The notes under the pieces were generated by a model. That model was given only the letters and a program-made list of their open reading frames with translations. It was not told the DNA's origin and made no database searches. Shown here one piece after another: positions 1 through 8,414 of a stretch of 64,000 nucleotides of DNA. The stretch lies in contig JAUQQP010000039.1 of assembly GCA_030549855.1 (NCBI GenBank), forward strand, positions 40,866 through 104,865, read 5' to 3'. The translations under genes were made by a program, and so were the position numbers. How positions within the stretch are numbered: position 1 is the first letter of the stretch; each line of letters opens with the position of its first letter. This stretch comes from Cyanobacteriota bacterium SRBZ.bins.94.201705. Lineage in GTDB: Bacteria; Cyanobacteriota; Cyanobacteriia; Cyanobacteriales; Cyanobacteriaceae.

Positions 1-151
1 AATAAGGCAGAAATCCCCCAGTATAAAGATTTTTTGTAGGGGCCTAAATAGGAAAGCAATTTGCGAAAACGAGTGCGTCTCCCCATCTGATGACCATTTG
101 TAAATTTTGTTTACAATTATTTTAAACCGGAAGGGGATTACGGGTTGGTAG

Positions 152-173
152 GGAAAAGGCTTTGTCCTTTTCC
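152..173. repeat. Short hairpin of the GGCTTGTC-core repeat family
   Basis: A perfect 8-bp inverted repeat (GGAAAAGG at 152-159, CCTTTTCC at 166-173) closes a CTTTGT loop just downstream of the sugar transferase stop codon. The GGCTTTGTCC core resembles hairpins seen at 28.0, 35.8, 60.8 and 63.4 kb. It may act as a 3' hairpin of the minus-strand transcript, but there is no T-run, so a terminator role is uncertain. Confidence 0.5.
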
Positions 174-186
174 AGGGGGATAGGGA

Positions 187-900
187 TTAATAGGCACCAT
201 TTTTGTGGGGGAAAAGAATCACGCCAATGGTTTTGATGATAATCCAGAGATCCAGTAACCAGTTGTAGTGATTCACGTAGTACACATCAATGAGGACTCG
301 TTGGGGATAAGGGAGGTCATTCCGTCCAGACACCTGCCATAATCCAGTAATACCGGGTTTAATAGTCAAAACCTTGTAGATTTTGTTACCATACTTATGT
401 AACTCTTCAGGTACAAGAGGACGAGGCCCTACCACACTCATGTCACCTTTTAAAACATTCCAGAATTGGGGAAACTCGTCCAGACTGGTAACCCTTAAAA
501 ATCTACCAATGGGGGTGACACGGGGGTCGTTTTTCAGCTTAAAATTCTCCTCAAACTCCCTTCTCATCTCCGGGTTTTCCGCCAGCATTTTTGCTAAAAC
601 CTTGTCCGCATCTACCACCATGGTGCGAAACTTGATACACTTGAAATGTTTAAAATTCTTTCCCACCCTCTCTTGAGTGTAGAAAATGGGCCCTGGGGAA
701 CTAATGGCTATCAGAATGGAGATGATAAGATAAAGGGGGGAGAATACTATTAACACAGTGGCGGAAAAAACGATGTCGAAGGCCCGTTTATAGAATTCTT
801 TGCTGATTCTAACCCGTTTTCGACTGGGGGGGTTTATTAATCTAAGTCTTGCCAGGCTTTGAATCACCCTGACAGACAACGGTTGGCTGTTGACAGTCAT
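187..900 (-). CDS. Sugar transferase, WcaJ/RfbP C-terminal type (short form)
   Basis: A 237-aa membrane-bound initiating transferase that would move a hexose-1-phosphate from a nucleotide sugar to polyprenyl phosphate, the first step of exopolysaccharide or O-antigen-like glycan assembly. One hydrophobic segment lies at residues 41-67. It is followed by family motifs: PIFYTQERVG (71-80), FKCIKFRTM (86-94), the catalytic Asp-Glu pair in SLDEFPQFWNVL (141-142), the PRP motif (159-161) and KPGITGLWQVSGR (181-193). The N-terminal multi-span region of full-length WcaJ/WbaP proteins is absent, so this is the minimal form. It lies downstream of a GT4 glycosyltransferase on the same strand, which suggests a polysaccharide role; the final product cannot be inferred. 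A perfect inverted repeat sits just upstream of the start. Confidence 0.9.
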   Translation of the reverse strand: MTVNSQPLSVRVIQSLARLRLINPPSRKRVRISKEFYKRAFDIVFSATVLIVFSPLYLIISILIAISSPGPIFYTQERVGKNFKHFKCIKFRTMVVDADKVLAKMLAENPEMRREFEENFKLKNDPRVTPIGRFLRVTSLDEFPQFWNVLKGDMSVVGPRPLVPEELHKYGNKIYKVLTIKPGITGLWQVSGRNDLPYPQRVLIDVYYVNHYNWLLDLWIIIKTIGVILFPHKNGAY

Positions 901-926
901 TTTTCTCCTTCACTCCACACCAAATT

Positions 927-981
927 GTTACAGTATTTGCAACAGTTAAACCCTAATGGTAACCGGCGATAATACTGTAAC
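927..981. promoter_or_regulatory. Perfect 11-bp inverted repeat upstream of the sugar transferase
   Basis: GTTACAGTATT at 927-937 and AATACTGTAAC at 971-981 are exact reverse complements separated by 33 bp. They lie 27-81 bp before the minus-strand start codon at 900. The arms could form a long-loop hairpin in the leader or be two half-sites for a regulator. No known operator was recognised. Confidence 0.45.
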
Positions 982-1040
982 TAAGGCTTTAGATACCAAT
1001 TGACTAGAATTAATTTGATTTACTATTATGACGAGAAAAT

Positions 1041-2195
1041 CTAAAATTTAAAACGTTCCTGGGGGAAGTTTTGACAACAATAGTCAAAAAAATTGAGAAA
1101 CTCCCTTTGGAAGATGGGGGCATTGAATTTTTCCGCCTGTTTACGGGCATTTTCCGGTTGAAATTGTTTTTCCCAGGTGATAAAAGTGTCAATAGCCTCT
1201 AGCAAACCCTCTACCGTCTGAGGATAGAATAATATACCGGTACCCTGGGAAGGATTCTGGCGAATATCCACTACAGTTTCGAGGGCCCCTCCCCCAGCAT
1301 AAGCTATTACAGGGGTACCACAGGCTTGAGCCTCCACCAGGGCAATGCCAAAATCCTCACAGGCAGCATAGACAAAAGCCTTTGCCTGGGCCATATATTG
1401 TTTTAGGGTAGTTTGGTCTACTCGTCCCAGAAAGGTGATATTATTCTTAGCAATCTTCTTGAGTTTTTTAAACTCGGCCCCATCTCCGATAACCACTAGA
1501 GGCAGTCCATTGCGATTAAAGGCTTCCACTATGAGATTCACCTTTTTGTAGCTGACTAGACGGGAGACTGTGAGGTAATAGTCAGACTTTTGTGGCTGAA
1601 AGGGAAACTGGGAAACCTGTACTGGCGGGTAGATTACTTTAGCATGACGACGATAACAACGCCAAATACGACGGGCAGTATGCTGAGAATTAGCAATAAA
1701 AAAATCCACCCTGTTGGCAGAAATTACATCCCACTGACGCAGACGATGTAACAGATAGCGGGTAAGGATTCCCGGGATTCCCCTCCCTGCTTTTGTATTT
1801 TTCAGGTAGTCGAAGGTCAAATCCCAGGCATAGCGCATGGGCGTATGACAATAACAAATATGGGGTTGATCGGGACGGGTGATAACCCCCTTGGCTACTG
1901 CATGGGAGGAAGACAGGACTACATCATATTCTGTCACGTCTAATTGCTCAATGGCAAGGGGCAACAGTGGCAGATACTTCTGGACACCACTACGACTGAA
2001 GGGGAAATATTGAAGGAAGGAAGTTATTATCTGTCTGTTGTAAAGATAGCTGTGGGGGTTGGTGGATTCAAAGTCAATGAGGGCAAACAGTTGGGCGTCA
2101 ATGAGTTGGAGTATTTCCTTTACTACTAATTCTGAGCCTCCTGTAGCCTCGGGGGTAAGCCACTCATGGACTAGGGCTACTTTCATGTTTTCCAT
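1041..2195 (-). CDS. Glycosyltransferase family 4 (GT-B fold)
   Basis: A 384-aa retaining glycosyltransferase. The N-terminal Rossmann domain begins with MKVALVHEWL and a Gly-Gly-Ser acceptor loop (ATGGSEL). The C-terminal nucleotide-sugar domain carries the E-x7-E signature in EDFGIALVEAQ near residues 285-295, followed by GTPVIAYAGGG, the typical GT4 donor-binding strand. The start may be the first Met (2195) or the Met three codons in (2186). It begins 9 bp after the ssb stop, so ssb and this gene are probably co-transcribed, and the sugar transferase follows about 140 bp downstream. Donor and acceptor sugars cannot be told from sequence. Exopolysaccharide synthesis is inferred from the neighbour. 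Confidence 0.88.
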   Translation of the reverse strand: MENMKVALVHEWLTPEATGGSELVVKEILQLIDAQLFALIDFESTNPHSYLYNRQIITSFLQYFPFSRSGVQKYLPLLPLAIEQLDVTEYDVVLSSSHAVAKGVITRPDQPHICYCHTPMRYAWDLTFDYLKNTKAGRGIPGILTRYLLHRLRQWDVISANRVDFFIANSQHTARRIWRCYRRHAKVIYPPVQVSQFPFQPQKSDYYLTVSRLVSYKKVNLIVEAFNRNGLPLVVIGDGAEFKKLKKIAKNNITFLGRVDQTTLKQYMAQAKAFVYAACEDFGIALVEAQACGTPVIAYAGGGALETVVDIRQNPSQGTGILFYPQTVEGLLEAIDTFITWEKQFQPENARKQAEKFNAPIFQREFLNFFDYCCQNFPQERFKF

Positions 2196-2204
2196 TTAAG
2201 CCAT

Positions 2205-2579
2205 TTAAAAGGGTAGAGAATCCTCTTCCTCGTCCACCACAGTCTCCTGTCCTTCCCCATTATCCCGTTTTGAGCCCAACAATTCAAGTCTATCCACCCT
2301 TATAATGGGTCTAGTGCGGGTTTTGCCAGTAGTACTATCCACCCAACTGTCAAATCTTAGCACCCCCTGCACGCCAATCAAAGAGCCTTTTCTCACGTAT
2401 TCAGCGGCCGTTTTAGCATTTTTGTCCCAGAATTCCAAATCAAACCAATCCGGTTCATCTTCTTTTCTGCGACGCTTCACCGCCAATGTTACAGTGCACT
2501 TCATTTTTCCCGACTCGAAATATCGCACTTCCGGGTCTCTCCCTGCCCTTCCTACCAAATGTACTATGTTGAGTTTCAT
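2205..2579 (-). CDS. ssb: Single-stranded DNA-binding protein
   Basis: A 124-aa OB-fold protein. It starts MKLNIVHLVGRAGRDPEVRY, the usual SSB beginning, contains the W-x-D/E-x-x-x-W-like segment around PDWFDLEFWDK, and ends in an acidic tail finishing SLPF, the conserved tip that recruits repair and replication partners. The length is short, as in other cyanobacterial SSBs with little linker. It acts at replication forks and in recombination. It is the first gene of a short minus-strand run; the glycosyltransferase follows after 9 bp, an unusual partner, so co-transcription probably reflects position rather than function. Confidence 0.93.
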   Translation of the reverse strand: MKLNIVHLVGRAGRDPEVRYFESGKMKCTVTLAVKRRRKEDEPDWFDLEFWDKNAKTAAEYVRKGSLIGVQGVLRFDSWVDSTTGKTRTRPIIRVDRLELLGSKRDNGEGQETVVDEEEDSLPF

Positions 2580-2678
2580 ATCAAAGGGGAAAATGAGGCT
2601 ATGCTAGTTTAATATTTATGATAGCATGGGAGAAGGAGTGAGCCATTCCCTTTTGTTTGCTCAAGCAGCAGTTTTGTC

Positions 2679-3431
2679 ATGGATGAGATTCCCGTAGCCC
2701 AGAGAGAGACTAGCGAGTATTATAGCCAGTGGCGAAGCGATGCAGGCAGAAAAAATCTCCTTTTCGGGGGGGGGATGATTTTGGCTTTATTAATGCTGTC
2801 GTGGTTTGTCCTAAGGGGGATGGTGCCGGCAACAACTGGTCAGACAGAGGGGAAGACTGTGGAGTCGGAGATGTCAACGGTAGCCTCTTCTTCAGAGGAA
2901 GTCTCGGACAGTCTCTTAGGACATTTACCCTATGAGGAGGCACCAGCAAAAGAGTTAAAACCCATCACCCGGGATGGGAAAATCAGGCTACGGGAAAAAG
3001 CGGCAGACAAGTTTTTGCAGATGCAGAGGGATGCGGCAAAAGAGGGGGTAAAATTAGTACCCCTTTCCGGCTTTAGGAGTAAACAGGAACAAGAATACCT
3101 GTTTTTCCGGGTAAAGGAACAAAGAAAACAGGATACTATAACTAGGGCACAGGTGAGTGCCCCTCCAGGCTATAGTGAACATCATACTGGTTATGCGGTG
3201 GACATAGGGGATGGTAATGCCCCAGGCACCAACTTAACTATAGACTTTGAAAAGACTGCCGCTTTCAGGTGGTTGAAGGCTAATGCTGCCAGATACGGCT
3301 TCGAGTTGTCCTTTCCCCGCGACAACCCCCAGGGGATTAGTTATGAGCCATGGCACTGGCGTTATGTGGGGGATTCTCACAGTTTAGAAACCTTTTATCG
3401 GGCGCGTCAACTGGGGAGAAAAACTCCATGA
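2679..3431 (+). CDS. D-alanyl-D-alanine carboxypeptidase, LAS/VanY family
   Basis: A 250-aa membrane-anchored zinc peptidase. A single transmembrane segment (about residues 30-47) is followed by a low-complexity Ser/Glu linker and a C-terminal VanY-type domain. The LAS signature is present: SEHHTGYAVDIG gives the H-x(6)-D zinc ligands and EPWHWRYVG the second catalytic histidine. LSGFRS upstream is the usual substrate-binding strand. It should trim D-Ala from peptidoglycan stem peptides in the periplasm. Its stop overlaps the next gene by 4 bp (ATGA), so the two are translationally coupled. No van resistance genes are nearby, so a housekeeping wall role is more likely than vancomycin resistance. 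Confidence 0.88.
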   Translation: MDEIPVAQRETSEYYSQWRSDAGRKNLLFGGGMILALLMLSWFVLRGMVPATTGQTEGKTVESEMSTVASSSEEVSDSLLGHLPYEEAPAKELKPITRDGKIRLREKAADKFLQMQRDAAKEGVKLVPLSGFRSKQEQEYLFFRVKEQRKQDTITRAQVSAPPGYSEHHTGYAVDIGDGNAPGTNLTIDFEKTAAFRWLKANAARYGFELSFPRDNPQGISYEPWHWRYVGDSHSLETFYRARQLGRKTP

Positions 3432-3964
3432 CGGGAGAAGTGGGACTTGAGAAATTCTTGCAATTGCCGGAAACACAGCCGCCTCTTGAGTATCTTGAGA
3501 GGGAGATTATTCAAAAGCCCATTCCCTCCTTCCCGGAGGTGGTAGTCAGACATAAACTGTTAACAAAACTTAACGGCATAGCCTCGTCGGATTCTTCCTG
3601 GAAGGCTTTTCTGGAGTTGCGGTGTACTTTTAATGACTATTCCCTCGTCCCTGATATAGTTGTATTAACCAGAGAACACTTCCCAGCTGAGGACAATTCT
3701 CGTATTTTTTTTCCTCCCGACTGGAGTATTGACGTCTTTTCCCCCGAACAGAGTCAGACAATAATTCTCAAGAAGGTGATTCGTTGTTTGGAGGCAGGCA
3801 CCCAGCTGGCTTGGGTTATAGACATAGAAGAGAAGACAGTTTTTGTCTATTTTCCTCAGAGAGTGGTTTTCTTTGACAGACAGGAGGATTTACTCCCCAC
3901 ACCCCCTTTTGCCTCTCATGTAAGCCTTACTGGGGGGGAAATTTTTTCCTGGTTGCATTTTTGA
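3428..3964 (+). CDS. Uma2 family endonuclease-like protein (DUF820)
   Basis: A 178-aa protein of the PD-(D/E)XK-like Uma2 family, which is greatly expanded in cyanobacteria and of unsettled physiological role. Visible family features are the LVPDIVVL strand, the DWSIDVFSPEQS strand that corresponds to the acidic active-site strand, and the AGTQLAWVIDIEEKTVFVY segment containing the usual lysine/aspartate region. I place the start at the ATG at 3428, inside the ATGA overlap with the upstream peptidase; an earlier ATG at 3350 would give an unrelated extension inside that gene. A one-off cargo gene rather than part of a recognised system. Confidence 0.8.
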   Translation: MTGEVGLEKFLQLPETQPPLEYLEREIIQKPIPSFPEVVVRHKLLTKLNGIASSDSSWKAFLELRCTFNDYSLVPDIVVLTREHFPAEDNSRIFFPPDWSIDVFSPEQSQTIILKKVIRCLEAGTQLAWVIDIEEKTVFVYFPQRVVFFDRQEDLLPTPPFASHVSLTGGEIFSWLHF

Positions 3965-4014
3965 TGGGGTATGGGTGGGGGTAGTGGGGCACAGGGTTAT
4001 AATGGCAGGGATAA

Positions 4015-4818
4015 TCAGCTGGTAGTGGTTTGCTGGCTGACGATGGGGGAGAAGTAGGCTACTAGTGCCCCTAGGATAAAGCCTATGACATTGCGAAACA
4101 CCGGTAACCAGTCAGAGGTGCGTGACACTACTGGGCCCATACCGAAGGCTACAAAGAGAATCCCCCACAAAGGTGACATGATTAATACCCACTGCCAGGC
4201 GAAAATTTGACCTGGTTTACGGGGTAGGGCGGCCAGACCAAAGACTACACCTCCTACAATAGATGTTACTAGGGTTAAAATCCACTGTTCTTTAGGCAAA
4301 CCCGGTACTACCAAACAGCCTCCCTGTAGTAGACAGCTTTCCACGGTGTGTACTGTATTGACGATGGCATTATTTTCCCCATTTTCCCTGACATAGTACA
4401 TGTTGCCGAAACGGGTTTGTAGTTCAATCCAAAAAGTCCTAGGCAACAATTCATATACTTTATCTCCCACACTGAAGGCTAACAGGTTTCCCCCTCTGCC
4501 ATCTGCCACCAGGAGAATACTTTTCTCGTCCAAATCCCAGAATTTTATCACAGCCCTTCCTGGGGATTGGTCATATTGGGTTAACACTCTCAACTTCCAT
4601 CCCGTTTTTGCCTCAAAGTCTTCTAATTCCTTCACCAACGACTCTTGTTGAATATCTGGCAAATAGTTAGCTAAATCCACCACTGGTGTGACTTCCTTCG
4701 GCAACAGTTGGGGGTTGTTTACTGCTTTGGCAGTGGCGGGGAGGACTAACCAACAACTTAGAATTACCACTAATAGGCATAAAATTTGGCCTATTGCTCT
4801 TTTTACACCACCTTTCAT
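4015..4818 (-). CDS. psb32: Psb32-type TPM domain protein
   Basis: A 267-aa membrane-anchored protein. It has a signal peptide (about 1-32, hydrophobic core ending in TAKA), a TPM domain (about 43-165) starting with VVDLANYLPDIQQESL, and two to three transmembrane helices in the last 90 residues. The domain order and length fit the cyanobacterial Psb32 family, whose Synechocystis member protects photosystem II from photodamage and speeds its repair. The TPM domain would face the lumen. It is followed on the same strand by rsgA upstream at 4890, with a 71-bp gap, so it may be an independent unit. Assignment rests on fold and architecture. Confidence 0.8.
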   Translation of the reverse strand: MKGGVKRAIGQILCLLVVILSCWLVLPATAKAVNNPQLLPKEVTPVVDLANYLPDIQQESLVKELEDFEAKTGWKLRVLTQYDQSPGRAVIKFWDLDEKSILLVADGRGGNLLAFSVGDKVYELLPRTFWIELQTRFGNMYYVRENGENNAIVNTVHTVESCLLQGGCLVVPGLPKEQWILTLVTSIVGGVVFGLAALPRKPGQIFAWQWVLIMSPLWGILFVAFGMGPVVSRTSDWLPVFRNVIGFILGALVAYFSPIVSQQTTTS

Positions 4819-4889
4819 ATCACCCTGTGGATTAACAACGAGAGATTTTTTTAAGTTTCTTTACAAATATTAACTTTTATTTTAACCTA

Positions 4890-5954
4890 CTAGTAAGAGT
4901 TTTCGTCAGTTTCAATTTCCTCTTCCAGACTGGTCAAAACCTCCTGATGGCTGACTTTACGGGAGGGACGACGGTATTTTTTAAGCGCCAATTTAGGTTC
5001 GGTGTATTGTTTGCCCTTGGCTTTAACCTTAACCTTGACTGTGGTTTCTTCTTCGCCGCGACGTTGGAGCTGTTGCTGATATTCGATGGCTTCAGTTAAG
5101 AATAGAAGATAAATAGGATAACGCTCCCAATCGCCTCTTACCACACAACCAGGTTCATTGCGGTGTAAGCAGTCTTGGAATTTACAGCTTTTTTCGGCCA
5201 GTCTCATTCTGCCTTCGGGGAAGTAGTAGATGAGGGATTGGGGGGGGATGTCCAACTGTGGCTGGTTGAAGCCGGGGCTATCAGCAATAAATCCCCCTTG
5301 GGGCAGTTGGAACAATTCCACGTGACGGGTGGTATGTCTGCCGCGGTGGAGTTTAGCGGAGACGGCGCCGATTCGCACCTTCACTTGGGGTATAAGGAGG
5401 GAGATTAAACTAGACTTGCCCACGCCACTAGGTCCTGCTAGGATGGTTATTTTGTCTTTTAGTGCCTCTCGGAGCGGTTCTATACCAATATTGTGACTTA
5501 CACTAAAAAAATAAGGGCTATAGCCCCAAGAATGGAGGGTTTGTTGCCATTTTTCTATCTCTGCCTCCTCCACCAAATCTATCTTGTTTAGGCCCAACAA
5601 CAGGTTTAAACGGGTGGACTCGGCCTTGACCAGAAAACGACTCAATTGAATAGGCTCCAGGGGAGGGTCTTGTAGGGAGAAGACCAAGAAAACCTGCTGG
5701 GCGTTGGCCATAGGGGGGCGTTCCAAAACTGTAGTTCTTGGTAATACTTCAGCAATAGCCCCCCTTTCAGCATCGCTGGCCTTGACTAGGACTCTATCTC
5801 CCACCAGGACGGACTGGCCTATTTTTTTCAGACGGGTGGGGCGGACACACAAAAGAGTATCTCCCGAATCCAAACGCACTTGATAGAAGTTAGCCTGGGC
5901 GGAGATTACAGTACCAGGTTTGTAGTCCTGCTGGTTACTGGTGTCTAAGGTCAT
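4890..5954 (-). CDS. rsgA: Ribosome small subunit-dependent GTPase A
   Basis: A 354-aa circularly permuted GTPase that matures the 30S subunit. An N-terminal OB domain (about 10-80) is followed by the permuted G motifs: G4 LNKIDLV, then the Walker A GPSGVGKSSL, then G3 DSPGF. A zinc-finger region follows with C-x(4)-C-x-H-x(5)-C in CKFQDCLHRNEPGC. The basic C-terminal tail, rich in Lys and Arg and ending EEEIETDENSY, is longer than in E. coli. It lies 7 bp after a TusA-like gene and behind dnaJ, an order seen in other cyanobacteria, suggesting one operon dnaJ-tusA-rsgA. Confidence 0.95.
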   Translation of the reverse strand: MTLDTSNQQDYKPGTVISAQANFYQVRLDSGDTLLCVRPTRLKKIGQSVLVGDRVLVKASDAERGAIAEVLPRTTVLERPPMANAQQVFLVFSLQDPPLEPIQLSRFLVKAESTRLNLLLGLNKIDLVEEAEIEKWQQTLHSWGYSPYFFSVSHNIGIEPLREALKDKITILAGPSGVGKSSLISLLIPQVKVRIGAVSAKLHRGRHTTRHVELFQLPQGGFIADSPGFNQPQLDIPPQSLIYYFPEGRMRLAEKSCKFQDCLHRNEPGCVVRGDWERYPIYLLFLTEAIEYQQQLQRRGEEETTVKVKVKAKGKQYTEPKLALKKYRRPSRKVSHQEVLTSLEEEIETDENSY

Positions 5955-5960
5955 ATCAAC

Positions 5961-6233
5961 TCATGCCCTCACACATACCGCAAAGAAGCCATCTCTCTCT
6001 TCGATCCCTTCTATATTGTAGCCCTCTGTAGAAAGACTATTAGGTACTTGTTCGATAGGTTCCCCTGCATCTAACCAGATTTCCAATAACTCTCCGGGCT
6101 TCATTTTTTCCAGTTGTAACTTGCTACGGATAAAATTGATGGGACAAGGGGTACCCCGCAAGTCCAGTAAAACCACTTGGCTCATAGTCGTAGTCTGGCT
6201 GTCTAAAGGTGGTGACATTTGAGGGACGACCAA
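5961..6233 (-). CDS. TusA/SirA-family sulfur carrier protein
   Basis: A protein of up to 90 aa with the TusA fold. The signature GTPCPINFIRSK contains the Cys-Pro motif whose cysteine carries persulfide sulfur in TusA relatives. The rest (KLQLEKMKPGELLEIWLDAG, then a final strand FFAVCVRA) fits the two-layer alpha/beta sandwich. Three in-frame Met codons exist; the Met at residue 17 (MSQVVLLDLRGTPCP) gives the length typical of the family. It sits between dnaJ and rsgA. A role in tRNA thiolation or cofactor sulfur transfer is inferred from the family only. Confidence 0.88.
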   Translation of the reverse strand: MVVPQMSPPLDSQTTTMSQVVLLDLRGTPCPINFIRSKLQLEKMKPGELLEIWLDAGEPIEQVPNSLSTEGYNIEGIEERDGFFAVCVRA

Positions 6234-6304
6234 GGGGTATATAAAGACAGTTAGACAGTGGTAATAGTCTCGTCCCCTTGGGGGTGGGAGGGGTTAAAAT
6301 GCCC

Positions 6305-7429
6305 TTAACGGTGGAAGATGCTTTCCAAAAAGCCCTCAAAACCCTTCTTGGAATTGTGCTCCCCCTTAATTTTAGCTAATTTTTCCAACAACTCTCTTTC
6401 CTCATGGGTGATTTTGGTGGGAATTTCTACCCTGATGGTCAACAGATGGTCACCACGGCTGACGGGATTACCCAATTTAGGGACACCTTTTCCTTCCAGG
6501 GTGATGACGGTATTGGGTTGTGTGCCGGGGGGTATATGCAGTTCATAATCCCCGTCAATGGTAGGTACCTTCAGACGACAACCCAGAATAGCCTGGAGAT
6601 AGCTAATGGTGATTTCAGAGAGGATATTGATGCCCTCTCTGCGGAAATGGGGGTGGGGTTTGACGTTCAGATAGACATACAAATCGCCGGGGGGGCCCCC
6701 TCTAGTGCCCGCGTCTCCCTCACCACTTACCCTTAGACGGGTCCCACTGTCTACCCCTGCGGGTATGGTGATTTTCAACCTCTTGGTGACCTGTTTTCTC
6801 CCTGTACCTCCACATACTTCACACTTAGCCTCAATGACTATACCCTCGCCCCCACAGGTAGGACAGGTGGAGATTTGGGCAAAACTGCCAAAGGGGGTCC
6901 TAGTAGCGCGTCTCACCTGGCCGCTGCCGCCACAAGTAGGACAAGTCCTAGGCTTGGAGCCTCGTTTAGCCCCGGTGCCGTCACAAGCCTTACAGGTTTC
7001 CAGATGGGAGATTTTGATTTCCTTTTCACCGCCGAATACCGCCTCTTGGAATTCCAGGGTCAAATCGTAGCGCAGATCATCCCCGCGGGTGGGGCCACGA
7101 CGACGACTGGTACTCCCAACCCCACCAAACCCGCCGAAAAAGGTCTCAAAGATGTCTGCAAAGCCGACAAAGTCGCTGACATCGAAGTCGACACCCCCGC
7201 TGCCAACCCCCGAGACGCCAGCTTCCCCAAAACGGTCATAACGGGCCCTTTTTTCCGGATCTGACAAGACTTCGTAGGCACGGCTGATTTCTTTGAATTT
7301 CTCCTCTGCCCCGGGATCTTTATTTACATCGGGGTGGTATTTTTTTGCTAGTCTGCGGTAGGCTTCCTTTATTTCCCTTTCCGTAGCCGTCCTTGGCACT
7401 CCCAGAATTTCGTAGTAGTCGCCTGCCAT
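6305..7429 (-). CDS. dnaJ: Chaperone DnaJ (type I Hsp40)
   Basis: A 374-aa complete type I J-protein, the DnaK co-chaperone. The J domain (1-70) has the HPD motif at 32-34. A Gly/Phe-rich linker (about 70-108, including [10 protein letters not shown]) follows. The zinc domain has four CxxCxGxG repeats: [24 protein letters not shown] and CEVCGGTG. The C-terminal substrate-binding domain ends around residue 350. No dnaK is adjacent upstream; the next gene is a prenyl synthase relative. The gene is locally more GC-rich than its neighbours. A tract of repeated TTTACT-like heptamers lies in the 5' region. Confidence 0.96.
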   Translation of the reverse strand: MAGDYYEILGVPRTATEREIKEAYRRLAKKYHPDVNKDPGAEEKFKEISRAYEVLSDPEKRARYDRFGEAGVSGVGSGGVDFDVSDFVGFADIFETFFGGFGGVGSTSRRRGPTRGDDLRYDLTLEFQEAVFGGEKEIKISHLETCKACDGTGAKRGSKPRTCPTCGGSGQVRRATRTPFGSFAQISTCPTCGGEGIVIEAKCEVCGGTGRKQVTKRLKITIPAGVDSGTRLRVSGEGDAGTRGGPPGDLYVYLNVKPHPHFRREGINILSEITISYLQAILGCRLKVPTIDGDYELHIPPGTQPNTVITLEGKGVPKLGNPVSRGDHLLTIRVEIPTKITHEERELLEKLAKIKGEHNSKKGFEGFLESIFHR

Positions 7430-7462
7430 ATTTTTTCCTCTATCCCCTGTATTAAGGACAAT

Positions 7463-7502
7463 TTAACTTACTTTACTTTAGTTTACTTTACAGTTTACTC
7501 TA
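7463..7502 (-). repeat. TTTACT-like short direct repeats before dnaJ
   Basis: Five imperfect copies of a TTTACT-like unit, about 7 bp apart, occupy this stretch 34-73 bp upstream of the dnaJ start. On the coding strand they read as repeated AGTAAA. They could be a regulator site or simple replication slippage; nothing decides between the two. Confidence 0.4.
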
Positions 7503-7583
7503 CCCTAGGGGGCATCCCATCCATTCTATCCTAGGAAGGGGCCTAGATGACAAAACACCCCAACGGGCTTGACGACGAGATAC

Positions 7584-8414
7584 TCATTGGTACACCTTTT
7601 CCACTATGGCCATTACCTCACTGCGAGACAGTTTCGGCTTACCAAGGACTAATACTTCTAAAGTAGCATGGGCCAGAGCCAGAGGGATTTGACAAAATTG
7701 TAAAGCTGGGCCTTTAGGCAAAGACCTGGTATAAGAATCTGCTAAACTGAGATTATGGCGGGCATACTCGTGCATATCTTCCAAACACCAACCCTCCGGG
7801 AAGAAATTAACCCCCCTTTGTTTATCCTCCTGGTGGTTGCGAAGGATGTTCACTGCCTGTAAGCCTCTCCCAAAGCCAATGGCCTCCTCTCGATTGGTTT
7901 GGGTGTTATCATACCAGGCCCACAAGTCAGACAACAATAGGCCCACTGCTCCTGCCACACTAAAGGTATACTGATCCAAATCCTGTTTAGTCTTGATAGC
8001 CCAGTTTCTTGCCACCCAATAGGCCATCCTATCTGCCATAGCCGCGGTGGCATCCCATATTCTCCCCGCGATGGAGGGGGGCGCCAGGAATGCCCAATCT
8101 GCAATATGATAACTTACCTCTGGTAGAATATCTTTGTATGGTTTTAGTACTGCTGTTATCTCTTCTTTGGCGGTACTACTTGTAATTGACTGTAAGCTGC
8201 AGCTAATGCGGTTGAGGATTGCTATCTTGGTAGTGGAATCCATGTGGGGGTGGTCTTCCACTTCGTCGATGGCGCGCATGCACAGGTAAGCGGCAGTCAC
8301 TGCTTCTTGTAATCCCTCTGGAAGACGTACAATGGGTATATAAAAAGTCCGACTAGTTTGTTTTAGGGTTTTCAAGGCATAGTCTTTTAAATCCATTGGT
8401 GTTTTACTCCTCAC
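7584..8414 (-). CDS. Squalene/phytoene synthase family protein
   Basis: A 276-aa all-helical isoprenyl synthase homologue (the start may be the Met at residue 7, MDLKDYA). The N-terminal SRTFYIP and the first Asp-rich motif DEVED (50-54) match head-to-head prenyl synthases. The second motif, normally D-x-x-E-D, reads N192-H-Q-E195-D196 in NILRNHQED, so its first Asp is Asn, and the following strand is RGVNFFPEGW. It resembles the short bacterial branch annotated only as phytoene/squalene synthase family. Whether it makes squalene, phytoene or another C30/C40 product is open. No hopanoid or carotenoid gene is adjacent; dnaJ follows 155 bp away. Confidence 0.82.
   Translation of the reverse strand: MRSKTPMDLKDYALKTLKQTSRTFYIPIVRLPEGLQEAVTAAYLCMRAIDEVEDHPHMDSTTKIAILNRISCSLQSITSSTAKEEITAVLKPYKDILPEVSYHIADWAFLAPPSIAGRIWDATAAMADRMAYWVARNWAIKTKQDLDQYTFSVAGAVGLLLSDLWAWYDNTQTNREEAIGFGRGLQAVNILRNHQEDKQRGVNFFPEGWCLEDMHEYARHNLSLADSYTRSLPKGPALQFCQIPLALAHATLEVLVLGKPKLSRSEVMAIVEKVYQ

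Noticed and set aside
383..676. Plus-strand frame inside the sugar transferase
   Set aside because: It is the complement of a well-supported coding region and lacks family features.
3428..3964. Uma2 protein as part of a restriction or defence locus
   Set aside because: It stands with a peptidase gene, and these proteins are widely scattered in cyanobacteria without a known defence locus.
6705..7264. Two long frames opposite dnaJ
   Set aside because: They are mirror frames produced by the GC-rich dnaJ codons, and the Zn-motif repeats explain their length.
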